The notes beneath the pieces are model-generated. The model had not been told where the DNA came from, searched no databases, and saw nothing but the letters and a program-made list of their open reading frames with translations. From Cryptomeria japonica (taxonomy: Eukaryota > Streptophyta > Pinopsida > Cupressales > Cupressaceae): 64,000 nucleotides of DNA. Positions 24,537-35,951 of the stretch are shown piece by piece; position 1 is the stretch's first letter; each line of letters begins with the position of its first letter. The position numbers were made by a program, and so were the translations under genes. The stretch lies in contig NC_081409.1 of NCBI RefSeq assembly GCF_030272615.1, positions 245,895,502-245,959,501 on the forward strand. Reading direction: 5' to 3'.

Positions 24537-24690
24537 CATTGTCAAAACTTTGGCCACTTACAAAATATTGTAAGCTTAGGACAACTAAGAAAAAGAAGAC
24601 AGTGTCAACATCTGAACCAAATAAAAAACTAGAACATAATGAGACAACAAAGAAGAAGAAAGAATCAAAACAAGTTTAAATTGAAAAGGG
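24537..24690 (+). pseudogene. Copia B gag, last zinc knuckle and C-terminus
   Basis: Completes the fourth knuckle split by Gypsy E: CYHCQNFGHL from across the junction, then a one-base frame change into KYCKLRTTKKK. Followed by a Lys-rich tail. Confidence 0.8.
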
Positions 24691-24712
24691 GAAAGATAAG
24701 GCAGAATCAAGT

Positions 24713-25174
24713 TTGATTGTCCAAATTTCCCTACATGCTGAAATAAAGAATTTATGGGTAGTAGATAGTGGCTGCTCCAATCACATGACTGAAGATAAAA
24801 AGAAATTCACTAAACTTGAAGATTGGAATGGTGGTTCAGTGAGGTTTGGAGACAATTCATCAATCAAAATAAAAGGCAAGGGTACTCTTAGCATAGATGA
24901 CAAACTAAAATCTCATGATGTATACTATGTGGAAGGATTGAAACACAATCTGCTAAGTGTGAGTCAAATGTGTGACAAGGGATACAAATCCACTTTTGAC
25001 TCCAAAGGATGTGATATCAGAAAGGAAAATAATGGAAACCTTGCTGCTGAAGGAAAAAGGATAGATGGCAATGTATATAAACTTAAGGAGTGTTTTGAGT
25101 CTCAATTCATGATGGGGCAAGTTGATGAGAGTTGGTTGTGGCATAGGAGACTAGGTCACATAAACTTTGATTAA
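24713..25174 (+). pseudogene. Copia B protease and GAG-pre-integrase
   Basis: LWVVDSGCSNHMTEDKKKF keeps the canonical D-S-G active site. Continues through GLKHNLLSVSQMCDKGY to SWLWHRRLGHINFD, the GAG-pre-integrase region, and then meets a stop at 25172. This is the best preserved protease among the Copia elements here. Confidence 0.9.
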
Positions 25175-26190
25175 GTAAGAAAGGATATGTTAGGCACATT
25201 CCTCAAATTGTCAAACCCGCAAGTAATATTTGTGAGGAGTGTCAAAGAGGTAAGCAAACAAAGGTTAGCTTTAAGACAAAAGAGTATTCAACTACAAGGC
25301 CTCTTGAACTTGTGCATACTAATTTATGTGGGCCAACTAGAACAAGGGCACTAAATGGTGAAAAATACTTTTTGCTGCTAATTGATGACTTCTCAAGATG
25401 ACATGGGTCACCTTCTTGTAAGACAAGTCTCAAGCTTTTGAGAGATTCAAAATCTTTAGGAAGATGGTTGAAAAGGAAAGTGGTTACAAGTTGAAATGTG
25501 TTAGATCAGACCGTGGAGGAGAGTTCACATAAAATGAATTTGAAGACTACTGTGAAATACATGGAATCAAAAGACAATATTTAGCCCCTAGGACATCACA
25601 ACAAAATGGTGTTGTGGAGAGGAAGAACATAACAATCAAATAGATGGAAAGGACAATGTTGAATGAAGCCAATATGCCCGATGTTTGTTGGAAAGAGGTA
25701 ATCCATACTACTATATACACACTAAACAAGGTGCACCTAAGAGTAAATAGCATAATGAGTCCATATGAACTTTGGTATGATAGGAAACCTTCAGTCAAGT
25801 ACTTCAAGGTGTTTGGTAGAAAATGTTTTATCAAAAGAGATGAAGATGGACTTGGAAGTTTTGAGTCAAGATGTGATGAAGGTATCTTCTTGGGCTATTC
25901 TACACATAGAAATGCCTACAAATGTTTCAACAAAAGATTAAGGAGAGTGATTGAGACTGTGAATATTAGAATTAATGAGGATATGCATAAAGAAAGGCAA
26001 AATACTGTAAATCAGATTAAGGAATCATATGTGAAAGAGGAAGCACAATGTGAAAGTGGACAAGAGGAAGAGGCACCAAGCAAGGCTCCAAATAATTATG
26101 TTCAGAAAAATCACCTTGAGGATTAGATTATAGGCAACAAGAATGATGGTGTACAAACAAGAAGGAGAACAAGGAACAATGAACAAGTAA
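25175..26190 (+). pseudogene. Copia B integrase
   Basis: Frameshifted pieces include ICEECQRGKQTK (zinc finger), LELVHTNLCGPTRT and FLLLIDDFSR (catalytic core, first Asp of DDE changed to Asn in HTNLCG, usually TDLCG). A longer open part (25644-26126) has MERTMLNEANMPDVCWKEVI and SPYELWYDRKPSVKYFKVFG, and GIFLGYS at the C-terminus. Confidence 0.87.
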
Positions 26191-26201
26191 ATTTTGACCT
26201 T

Positions 26202-26870
26202 ATGACTAAGATGGAACCCAAGACATATGATGAGGCTAGTAAGAGTAAAAAGTGGATGAAGGCCATGGAGGAGGAGCTACAACAGATTGAAAAGAACAAA
26301 ACATGGGAATTGGCCCCTAGACCTGCTGATAAGAATGTCATTAGTACTAAATGGGTCTATAGGAACAAGATGAATGAAGAAGGAAAAGTAATTAGGAACA
26401 AAGCAAGACTAGTGTGCAATGGATATGCTCAAGTTGAAGGGATAGACTTCGAGGAGATATTTGCACTAGTTGCAAGGTTTGAAGCTATAAGAATGTTTTT
26501 GGCATTCTCAGCCTATAAAGGATACAAAGTATACCAAATGGATGTTAAATGAACATTTATTAATGACAACCTAGAAGAAGAGGTTTACATAGAATAACTT
26601 GAAGGGTTTCATCTGCATGAAGATGAGAACTTTGTTTGTAGATTGAAGAAAGCCTTGGATGGATTAAAACAAGCTCCAAGGGCATGGTATGCTAGATTGG
26701 ATAAGTACCTACATCAACAAGGATTCAAAAAGGGGGATGTCGATAGCAACCTATACATTAAAACAAAAGGCAATCATATGATTATTGTAGTGGTGTATGT
26801 AGATGGTACCATCTTTGGAGGCAATAAGGATACCTTATGCAAAGAGTTTGATGATCAAATGTAGTCTGAG
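26202..26870 (+). pseudogene. Copia B reverse transcriptase
   Basis: [37 protein letters not shown] and [15 protein letters not shown] appear in order. Stops follow MDVK and VYIE. The catalytic box reads VVVYVDGTIFGG: the second Asp of YVDD is Gly, which should abolish polymerisation. Confidence 0.9.
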
Positions 26871-27407
26871 TTTGAGATGTCCATGTTTGGTGAGTTGTCT
26901 TATTTTCTTGGTTTGCATATTTCTCAGTTAGACAAAGGTATATTTATATCACAGACCAAGTATACTAGGGAAATGTTGGAGAAGTTTCAAATGGAAGACA
27001 ACAAGCCAGTGAATATACCTATGGTGATAGGATGCAAGATAAGTAAAGATGATGAGTCACCTAGTGTAGATCAGACCTTGTACAAATCTATGATTGGAAG
27101 CCTATTGTATCTCACAACCTCAAGGCCTAATATAGTTCAAGCAGTGTGCAAGGTGGAAAGATTTCAATCATCTCCTAAGCAATCACATGTAAATGCAGTA
27201 AGGAGGATATTTAAATATCTGCAAGGAACAATAACTTATGGCTTATGGTATCCAAAGAAAGGTGATTTCACTTTACATGCCTATCCAGATGCTAATTGGG
27301 CAAGATGCATAGATGATAGAAAGAGTACCAGTGGAGGAGCCTTCTTCTTAGGTGATAAATTGGTCTCATGGCATAGCAGATTAGCATCATGTGTAGACAT
27401 CAATGCC
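26871..27407 (+). pseudogene. Copia B RNase H, C-terminal deletion
   Basis: Open from FGELSYFLGLHISQ through TLYKSMIGSLLYLTTSRPNI to DDRKSTSGGAFFLGDKLVSW. Then it jumps at about 27377 from SWHS to RLASCVDINAKGGD, sequence that normally lies just before the PPT. The STTEAEY catalytic segment and the rest of RNase H (roughly 350 bp) are absent. Confidence 0.85.
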
Positions 27408-27419
27408 AAAGGGGGAGAT
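27408..27419 (+). other. Polypurine tract of Copia B
   Basis: aaagggggagat immediately before the LTR start TGTTGG at 27420; identical in core to that of Copia A. Confidence 0.9.
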
Positions 27420-29952
27420 TGTTGGCATTGTTGTCATTGATGTCAACAAGAGAACAATTGAAAATAGGTGAAGCACATAACACGTAGGTTATCACATGTG
27501 TTGTGGGGTTGCAAAAGAGATGTGTTGTAGGGCCAATTTGGTGGAGTTGCAGAGAACAGTTGAGTTACAGATAAGAATGAATTGTAGATGATAAGTGCCA
27601 CATAGGGTAACACAAAGAGCAAGTGATGTGTGCATAGCTTGTAGGTTATCGTTCGCTATGCATTTGTAGGTTGCAAAAGAATATATATGCAGTAGACTTC
27701 ACGAATTGCAAAAGTGTACACAAGGTGGTTTCATGTTCTACATGTATCCCACAGTGTGTCTAATCCATTGCCATTGATGTGTACAAGTTGCAGGATTGAA
27801 GCATGTCAAAATCCCTTGGTTCTGGAGTTTTTGGTGAGACATTGCTTATCAGCATAACCGATTTTGCCTTTCATCAGCCCTTGTATGTTATGTTGACATC
27901 CTTCTTGTTTTGGGATGACTTCATTCTAGTCTAGCCGACATGGTTTCTAGTTCGGTGTGATGGGATTTCTGTTTGGGCGACATGGTATGTGTGAGTTTGC
28001 CTTTTGACAAGAATCATTTTATGCTCAGTTGGCCCTTTGAATTCCTGTCGATGTTGTTTGTTTTCAGCATGAATTTGTGTTTTGGTGAAAGAGTTTTCAC
28101 CTCTTATTGGCCTCTTTGTGTTATACCAAAATAGTGGGACCCCGTGGTGAAAAGCCTCTTATCGACCTATCGCATCCAACTAGAAAAGTGGGAGTTCTGG
28201 GTTTTGATTCTTGGCCAACCTCTATCTCCAATAGTCAGGCCCATGATTGTTCAAGCCTCTATAGATGTCCTGCTAGCTATCTCTAATTGTTTCACTTGGA
28301 AATGATGTGTTGTGTGGGACCCGTGGCTATTGTGGATTTGTTCTCTCAACTTGACTATCACGCTATCAGGTCAAACCAGAAGTAGCACCCATTTCGATTG
28401 TGTTTTTCCTGCTTTCTTATTTTCTTGTACGACTCAATCCTTCGATATGATATTGTGTTGTGCAGTCGATTGGTTCGTGTGGTCCCCACCTCATCTGTGT
28501 GTCAGTTGAAGTCTTGTTGGTGGTAGTTGAATGGTCCATGTTGGTAGTGTCATATTATTGGGGGACCCATGTGCCAAGTAGGAAGGCATGGTAGTGGAGT
28601 TAGCCTTAACTATCTCCTTGTTTTAATCACACAATCACATGCCCATGCAAGTTGTTGATCTGGTCAAAGATATGATCCATTTATGTGGGGTACATGATGG
28701 TGTTGTGGTATTAACCTCCTTGTGCAAGTTTATCTAACTGTGCTACTGCGCGATGATCTTGGCCGTCCATTTTTTGAAGATGATGTGGGGGCAGTGAGGA
28801 GTGATATGTTCTCTTCAGTGTGACCTGTGGTGTGTCCTACCAACACTCATTTGGAGTTTGACATAACATGTTCATGACACAAATCGGCCCTTGCAAACCT
28901 TGGAAAAATATAGTGATAGAGTTCCATTTTGTTGTGATGGATTCATTGTTTGAGCAAAATAAACTCACAATCTTAATAGATCAGATCTGATGCCTTGCGG
29001 GTGCAAAATGAGATGGTTATTGTTGAATGGTCCACGTGGGTTGCCTTGATGACATAGAAGGATGTTGAGGACATGGAACACATTGGTCAAATGAATTCCA
29101 CTTGGATGAAATATAAATAGAGCTCAAATGCAAAGAGGAAGGATATTAGATCTTTTCGGTCAGTTGGAGATCGTTAAAATAAAAAATCTGTATGCAAAGA
29201 ATAAATCAGGTGATACTGGGAAAAATATAATGCACACCAATAATGTCAATATTTGCTAAGCAAAGATGGAAAGAGCTATTCAATGTGGATGGCTACAGAT
29301 TTGTAATAATGAGACAAGATTTGTAATTGTTGGAACTAATAGTTTTTGAATTTTTCTGATTTGGATGGAAAACTTGTGGATTCAAAGATTTGAATAATAA
29401 GAAAAGAGTTATGGAAAAATAGTTGAAGGTGAGAGATATAATTGTGGTTGGCAAACAATATAAGAAGTTATGAAAAATAGAGAAAGTGAGAAAGAACATA
29501 AAATGAAGAATTTATCAAAGATAGGGTTTTCAGTAGAGGAAGGACAAATGTTTGAAGGTAGAAAAAATTTGTAAGTGTTACAAAACATATTTGTAACAAG
29601 GGAGTTCATTGTATTGTTTTAATCTAATATTATTGTAATTATCTGAGTGGGTGCTCAGAGCAGGGGTTGGTGCTCCTTGAGTTAGTACTGAAAATCATCA
29701 AGGGTTGGTGCTCCTTGGGTTGGTGCCCTAAACATATTGTAATCAGATACTTTATTGTGAGGCTGGATTGGAGCAGTGGACTCCAACAACTATTCTCATC
29801 GAGCTTTTTCCACTTTGGGTTTTCCTCGTATATCTCATGTCTTTGGTTTGATTTGTGTGTATGTGTTTCTATCTTATCAATATATTTAACATTTGCACAC
29901 TTTTGGTTTAACAAGGTTTTGAATATCACTGATTCACGTGCCACCCCCCCCA
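27420..29952 (+). repeat. Copia B 3' LTR
   Basis: About 2533 bp. Carries a good TATA box, atataaatag, at 29111-29120 that is degraded in the 5' LTR, and a partial duplication of the phrase ggttggtgctcctt near 29664-29715. Its last bases differ from the 5' LTR: after gattca it reads cgtgccaccccccc and then TTTAC, and lacks the ttctcagtgatcactcg ending. Confidence 0.88.
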
Positions 29953-29957
29953 TTTAC

Positions 29958-30700
29958 CACCAATGCTTTATTATGTTTTTATCACCTAGGATATGAAAAT
30001 TTAACTAAATATGCCTCGTTATTTAATTAAATTGACCTATCCATTAATATTAATAATTTAAACATAATTATTTCTAAGTATTTTCCATAATTGCTCAATA
30101 ATTATATTTTATTTTTCATATTTTATTCATTAATGATTAATAAATATTATTTCCACATAATATGTACCTATAACTTATTTGTTTAATAATTAAACCATCA
30201 AAATAAATTTCACCTAGTTAACTATCTAGTTCATCGAGTCTACTCAATCATGCCCCTAGTCCCACTCATCAATCCATCTATTTTGCTAATCCATACACTC
30301 AATTAACTTTGATATGCAAATATACAACTCATCAATCTCCCATGTATTCAATTGAATGTTTCAAGCAAGTAGTTAACTCATCAATCAATTTGAGTTGAGA
30401 AATAATAATTATTTCAAAGAACAATGTACTACTCTTCTAGTATACAATTTTCCATATCTTCTCATCAACTCCCCTAATCTTGGATTAGACTTGGGATCTA
30501 ATTTTGAATCTCAACTATCCACTTGATTCTCTTGAAAATCTATAAATCAGCCACACCATTTTATGCATCTATATTTTTATCAATTTTATCATCTGGAAAA
30601 TATAGTTGTTATGGCAGAAAAATGAGCAACCACATTCATCACAAAGATATTTCTATACATTATTGAATTTGAAGTTTGAATGAGTAGATTAAGGTGTTTT
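29958..30700 (+). repeat. Gypsy D LTR, second piece
   Basis: Continues the LTR broken at 7168. A TATA box, tataaat, at 30541-30547, followed by cagccacacc, fits an LTR promoter about 630 bases from the LTR start once Copia B is removed. The 3' boundary is not determined; 30700 is a guess. Confidence 0.4.
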
Positions 30701-32400
30701 AATTTTTTTTATTTCAATGCTTGTTTTTCTCTATTTTTAGTACATTCAATATCTTATTCATCTCCCCCAATAATTTATTCAACCTTTTTTTTTCACTAGG
30801 ATCCTTTTCGACTTTACTATAAGAAATAACGTGAAGGCCTAGAATTCCTTTTTTTGACAAAGGCACCACCAACAAGAAATTTGTTTCTATATATTTCTCT
30901 TGCATATGTCATGTTTACAATTTTATAAATATGTTTCATTGAGTTGGAGTTCTTTGAGTGTTTCAACTTTTTATAATATCATTTTTAGGATGTTGAATTT
31001 TTATAGTTAATGTGTTCTATGGGGCAACAATATCTCTAATGTATTCCATCATTTTACAATCTACCAAAGGAATATTTTCACTATGGATTTGTTATATTAG
31101 GTCACATGTTATTCCCTTTGTAACTCTATCATGGACACATGATAAATTAGTCCTATGATTTGGATGATCTATAACTAGCATACTTATATTTTTGAAAATC
31201 TATGTAAAATAAGCTGAGAGATATATATTATTAAAAGAGTCATAAAAATAATTATAATTTAAAATAAAATAAAATTTGTAATGGAAATCAAAATTAAGAA
31301 TACAACTTAAATTTATAAAAATTCAATCTTGTAACATATGCAACTTAAGAAGCTTGTATAAGAGTGTTTACTCTCAACTCTTCAAAATGCATATTCTTGA
31401 AGCTGGTAAAATGCATACTTTGGGGATACTTGGAAGCCTCCTCTTTTTTTTTTCATGTACAAAAAATAATAGATTTAATGATGTTGAACTTTATGGAAAT
31501 ATTTTGAAATTCTATCTGTATTGAATCTTCTATTGCCCACCTATTTCCTTTTAAAGAACCAAGGTCACATTGGCAATGTGGCCTCAATAAATTCATTCTT
31601 TCCTTTTAAAGACTCCACTCTTCCACTTCCTCCTACTTATTGCATTTCTTAAATGGGAGAATGAGTTATGACACATCAAAGAAGACCTCTACCATGTTTC
31701 TAAAATGCTTCTCCATATTATAAGATGTAGATTGAGGGACATCACTAGGCATTGTAGATGAGGTTGTGGTGGTGCCAAATTATTGAGCTCATGTGCAGAT
31801 TCTTTCACTACTCATGTCCACCACTTTCACTACTTTGCCAACTCACTTTATAAGACATGCAAATGATCGTCAATTTTACTCAAAAAGCCAAATGTTAACT
31901 AATAGTTTTGTTGCCATTTTAATAAGCCTCTTGGCTTAATCATTGAAAATTTTTAATCCATCTTTCTCTTTATGGCCAAATTCTAAGGATGTCGTCATTG
32001 CTGTAGTTGCAGGATCAATAAAATATATAATTTTTTTGATGGAATGTAAAGCACTTTGAATTAATTATCTTTTGAAGGTGAGCGATATATTTCCAACACT
32101 ATCTTTCATTTTTCTTTTCTTAACATTTGGCATCTAACTTATAATATCAATACCTATTAAATAATTAAGCAAGATCAATTTTTTAATATCTAACTTCCAT
32201 ATATTACTAGTAGGCCTATGCATATTCCTCTTGTAGAAGATCCCCTGAAAAAATCCCTTCCTATAAATGTTTCATCTAAATCTCTCTCACCTTGTTTGAA
32301 ATCCATAAATTATTTTGTAACTTGGATTAATCCCTTTTTATTTACTTTCTTATATTTCTTTGGAGGCCATGGGATGGCTTTAGCGGTGATCTCAAAATAA
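30700..32400 (-). pseudogene. Possible eroded coding region, unidentified
   Basis: AT-rich stretch. On the minus strand, fragments such as EITAKAIPWPPKKYKKVNKK (near 32330-32395), IDPATTAMTTSLEFGHKEKD (near 31960-32030) and MPSDVPQSTSYNMEKHFRN (near 31690-31750) look protein-like but are separated by stops and frame changes. I do not recognise a family. It may be a transposon or host-gene relic, or chance. Confidence 0.2.
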
Positions 32401-32860
32401 ATTAATTTAGATCCCATTTTAGGTATTAGATAATAATGGAGCTAGGGTTTCTTGGAGATATTAGAACTTATAATGATATAATAAAAACAATTTTTATAAT
32501 CATAAAATAGATACAAATTACTAGTGCATAAATGTGTCGCCAGACAAAATTCAAAATAAAGAAGATGAAAGCCCTTGCACAAAAAAAGACCATAAACCCT
32601 AATCATTGATGAATACATATGTATTTACTAATTCATGCCTGAATTAATTTTTATATAGAGAGGGCCTTAATGGACATACCCAATGATTTGACACTTAACA
32701 AGTGACACAATTCTAGATGGCATGGTAGCTTGACATTACAATTTTCTGGTGAACACTCTCTTTGGGATAGCTCAAGTGTCAATTAGTTTTTTGTAATGAG
32801 TATTTTTATTTAATAAATTTGTACTTTAAAGCTTTATATTTTAAAAATTTATATTTAATT

Positions 32861-33128
32861 AGCTTGCATGGGTAGCGTAGTTGGCTAAGGGCTTTAAGTT
32901 CTTCCCATATAGGTCTCAAGGTCGATTCTTGTTGGCCAGATTAAACTGATGTGTGTGGTTTGCAAGCGATTACACACATCTCTAGGTGATTAATCTCACC
33001 TCCTCTTGCCACATCAGTACCCCAACTTGGAAAAAAAATGTAAGCCCAAGGCAAGGTCTTGTGGGTATTGTTGGGATGAGTCATGGGGATACCTCTATGG
33101 CAAATGAAAATAATAATAAATAATTCAC
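32861..33128 (+). mobile_element. tRNA-derived SINE with target duplication
   Basis: Has an A-box-like tagcgtagttggctaagg (32873-32890) and a B-box-like ggtcgattctt (32920-32930), as in a tRNA-derived pol III promoter, then an unrelated body and an A/T-rich tail. Flanked by atttaatt at 32853-32860 and 33129-33136. The head resembles 42010-42075. Confidence 0.65.
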
Positions 33129-33136
33129 ATTTAATT

Positions 33137-35400
33137 GTATGAATTAGGTTTCAAATGATACTTGTGTTACTAAGTTAGGATGATATTAAAACATGAAGAA
33201 ATAAATGTTTCACTGATGGACATTAATTTTGTTCAAGCAAAAGTCTACTAGGTTCTTTATATATCATATTTTTTTGATAAACTCTATTAATTATTATATT
33301 GGTATCTTGACCTAGTGGTGAATACACAACAATCATCATAAAAATTTGATCATTTTGTTTAACTATTGGGAAGAAATCTACCTATATTTAATTAAATTAC
33401 TCCAAATAAGCACTCTTTGTTTATTTGGACTTTGGATCTTTATTTGTCCTCGTCTTGAACTAGCATTTTGATGTTTCTATATAATGATGTAACACATTTT
33501 CACCATGGAACTACACTATTTTTTCACTTATTTATGAGTTGTTTATGGTGTCATTCTTTTGAGAGAATCAACTAATGACTATCATCTATGTGTCTTCGCA
33601 ACTAAGACTTTACAAATACATATCTTATGCTTTATATGGCTCTATAATAATTAATGCCCAAGAGACAATAGAATTTTAAGATTTGAATTATAGAATGGCT
33701 ACATGCTTGATACATATTAGCAATTATATAACAAGAAATAAAAAAGTGGTACTCATTAAGGAAAAACATATTTTGTAATTAATCCAACCTTGCAATCCAT
33801 TTGGGAAAATAAGGAAACACCATCATTCATGAGAAAAACATATGAACTTGTTAAGATTATTGGGAATTGAATCTTCATTTTGCCAAAATAAAATAAATAA
33901 TATTTTTCCTATGTTTTTTTCAAGGAATTGATCAATACCTAGGTTGATGAAAGGGGGTGGTTGGTGGTTCCTAATAGGTGTGAAGGCACTGAAGATAGAG
34001 AAGGGTCATATGTTAGGTCTGAACCTTAATCTCCAATAAAAAAAGACCCATTGTTTGCAATGCTTTGTTCTAATGTGCACATCTAGAATTTCAGGGTTTT
34101 GATTTCTCCTCTACCTGAAATTTTGTGCCTTAAATAGTTTCTTCACCAACCTTGATTTATTGTTGATGAGAGCACCAAATGCCAATGTGCTAATTTTAAT
34201 TTTAGCTACCACATTAATGGTGCCATCTTCACCCAATGATTAGAATTATTCCTATCCTCCATCCTTAAATCTACATCACCAATTGGGCACAATTTGACCT
34301 TAACCATGGCTATCAATATTGCTAAAATGGCACGATTTAGGGTTTGACATGGCTAAGTTTTTAATTGGGTTTGTACCTCATTATTTATCTATTGAAAGTA
34401 CACAAAGTAGAGGATAACAAAATAATGTTCAAATGGGTATAACTAGAAGAATATTAGTTACAGAGGAAGTTGTAGGAAGGAAAATAATGAACTCCACGTT
34501 GTTATTGAAATATTGTAACACCATTTCTAATTTCATGTCTCCATTATTTTATTTATAAATCTATAAAATCTATCATTTTGGATTATTTTCTTCAACACAC
34601 TTACTATTACAAATGTATTAGTCATTAGAGTAACTTGATTAAGTTTTAAATATGTTATATGTATTGTGATAGCTCTTTTGTATGATTGCATATGAGTTTT
34701 GATATTTTGATGGCAGATTAATAAGTATAAGAAATCATTAATGGTATTTGTTGATGCTTAATGAGTATATCACCTATAGTCCGTTGCCTTGTATCTTACT
34801 ATTTCTCCTTTTTGATTGTGAATCTACTACCTTGCGATAGACACTAATCTCTTGTATATGTTCTGATCATCCATATTAAAAAAGAAGTAAGAATTACTTT
34901 ATTTTTAGCTCCAATTTATGTCTCCATGATATCAACGTGTCCATGGAGTTAATAAATTAATTTTATATGAATCATAGAACTCACTCCACCTTGCAGATGT
35001 ATATAAGGTGTTTTCTTAGCTAGATATGGGCTAGAGATAACTAGTTTTAACCATTCTAGTGAAAGTATGTAGAGGTGAGTATGAAAGTTGATATTTGGCT
35101 ATCATTCATTTCACTTTTACTTATCATATGAGATTTCAACAGCTATTGAGTTATACCCTAAGAATTTACCCTCTTGATTTTTAGTTGATCTCAAGTGTAG
35201 AAGATAAAACACACTCTTAGGAATTTGGCCTTCTAAATGAAATTTCAATTATGGGAAGTGGAGTAGTGATTTTGTGAGCTAACATATTGGCACCATTACT
35301 AGTGAATAGCCAACTATAAAAAATGTTTAACCTCATTTACAAAATTCAAAATATGAAGAGTGTTTTGTACCTATTATTTCAAGTTGCACTAGTAGGTATA
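33137..35400. other. AT-rich region, nothing recognised
   Basis: No ORF of note, no repeat boundary and no RNA gene seen. Also covers 32401-32860, which is equally featureless. Confidence 0.5.
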
Positions 35401-35421
35401 GTTTCATATCTCTCTTAGAGA

Positions 35422-35740
35422 GTGGTGACCCTATTGCAAGAATCTAGTCTAATTGGTTCAAGAAATCAACATGGTGATTATAAAGCAAGGGATGAAAGTA
35501 GTTCATTAAAACAAAATGATGCAAAAAATGTAAGTACCTTAGATAGCGCCAATACCTTTGTTTACCTAAGAGATCAATACCAATATACCTTTGATAATTC
35601 AATTGGCTAAATGGCCAGAAGAAGGAACATCAGTGTTGATAAATTTGATATGAGGAGAAATAATAATGTAATGGGTCAAGCAAATAGAGGTGGTCATAGA
35701 GATAGTAGATATCCTTCTCCTATTAGTATCATGATGTTCT
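35422..35740 (+). pseudogene. Short coding-like fragment, unidentified
   Basis: Frame reads SRNQHGDYKARDESSSLKQN, then TFVYLRDQYQYTFDNSIG, a stop, and MARRRNISVDKFDMRRNNN with a Gly/Arg-rich end. The composition is coding-like (polar, basic), but no domain is recognised and there is no intact start-to-stop gene. Confidence 0.2.
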
Positions 35741-35951
35741 AATTGAACCAAACCTTCTATTATGTTGGAAAAGAGATCCTAGAATTTCAAATGCATTAAT
35801 ATAGATAAATCCTTCTCCCATACAACATTGGGGAAATGTGAATGAGCTTATCTATTGTCCTCAAGGAAGATCCAAGCGACTTATATTAATACTCCCTTTT
35901 TGTGGTTGTGTGTGATGGGGATTTGTTGTGTGTATAATGAACCATGCTAAC

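Larger units (their letters stand above)
7169..29952 (+). mobile_element. Copia element B, host of nested insertions
   Basis: Full-length SIRE-like Copia on the plus strand once the two insertions (7647-11843 and 15970-24531) are removed. LTRs are about 2.5 kb each, and gag, protease, integrase, RT and part of RNase H lie between them. A possible 5-bp duplication TTTAC flanks it (7164-7168 and 29953-29957). Gag spans two stretches because Gypsy E sits inside it. Many stops, a YVDG in place of YVDD and a deleted RNase H mean it is dead. Confidence 0.9.
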
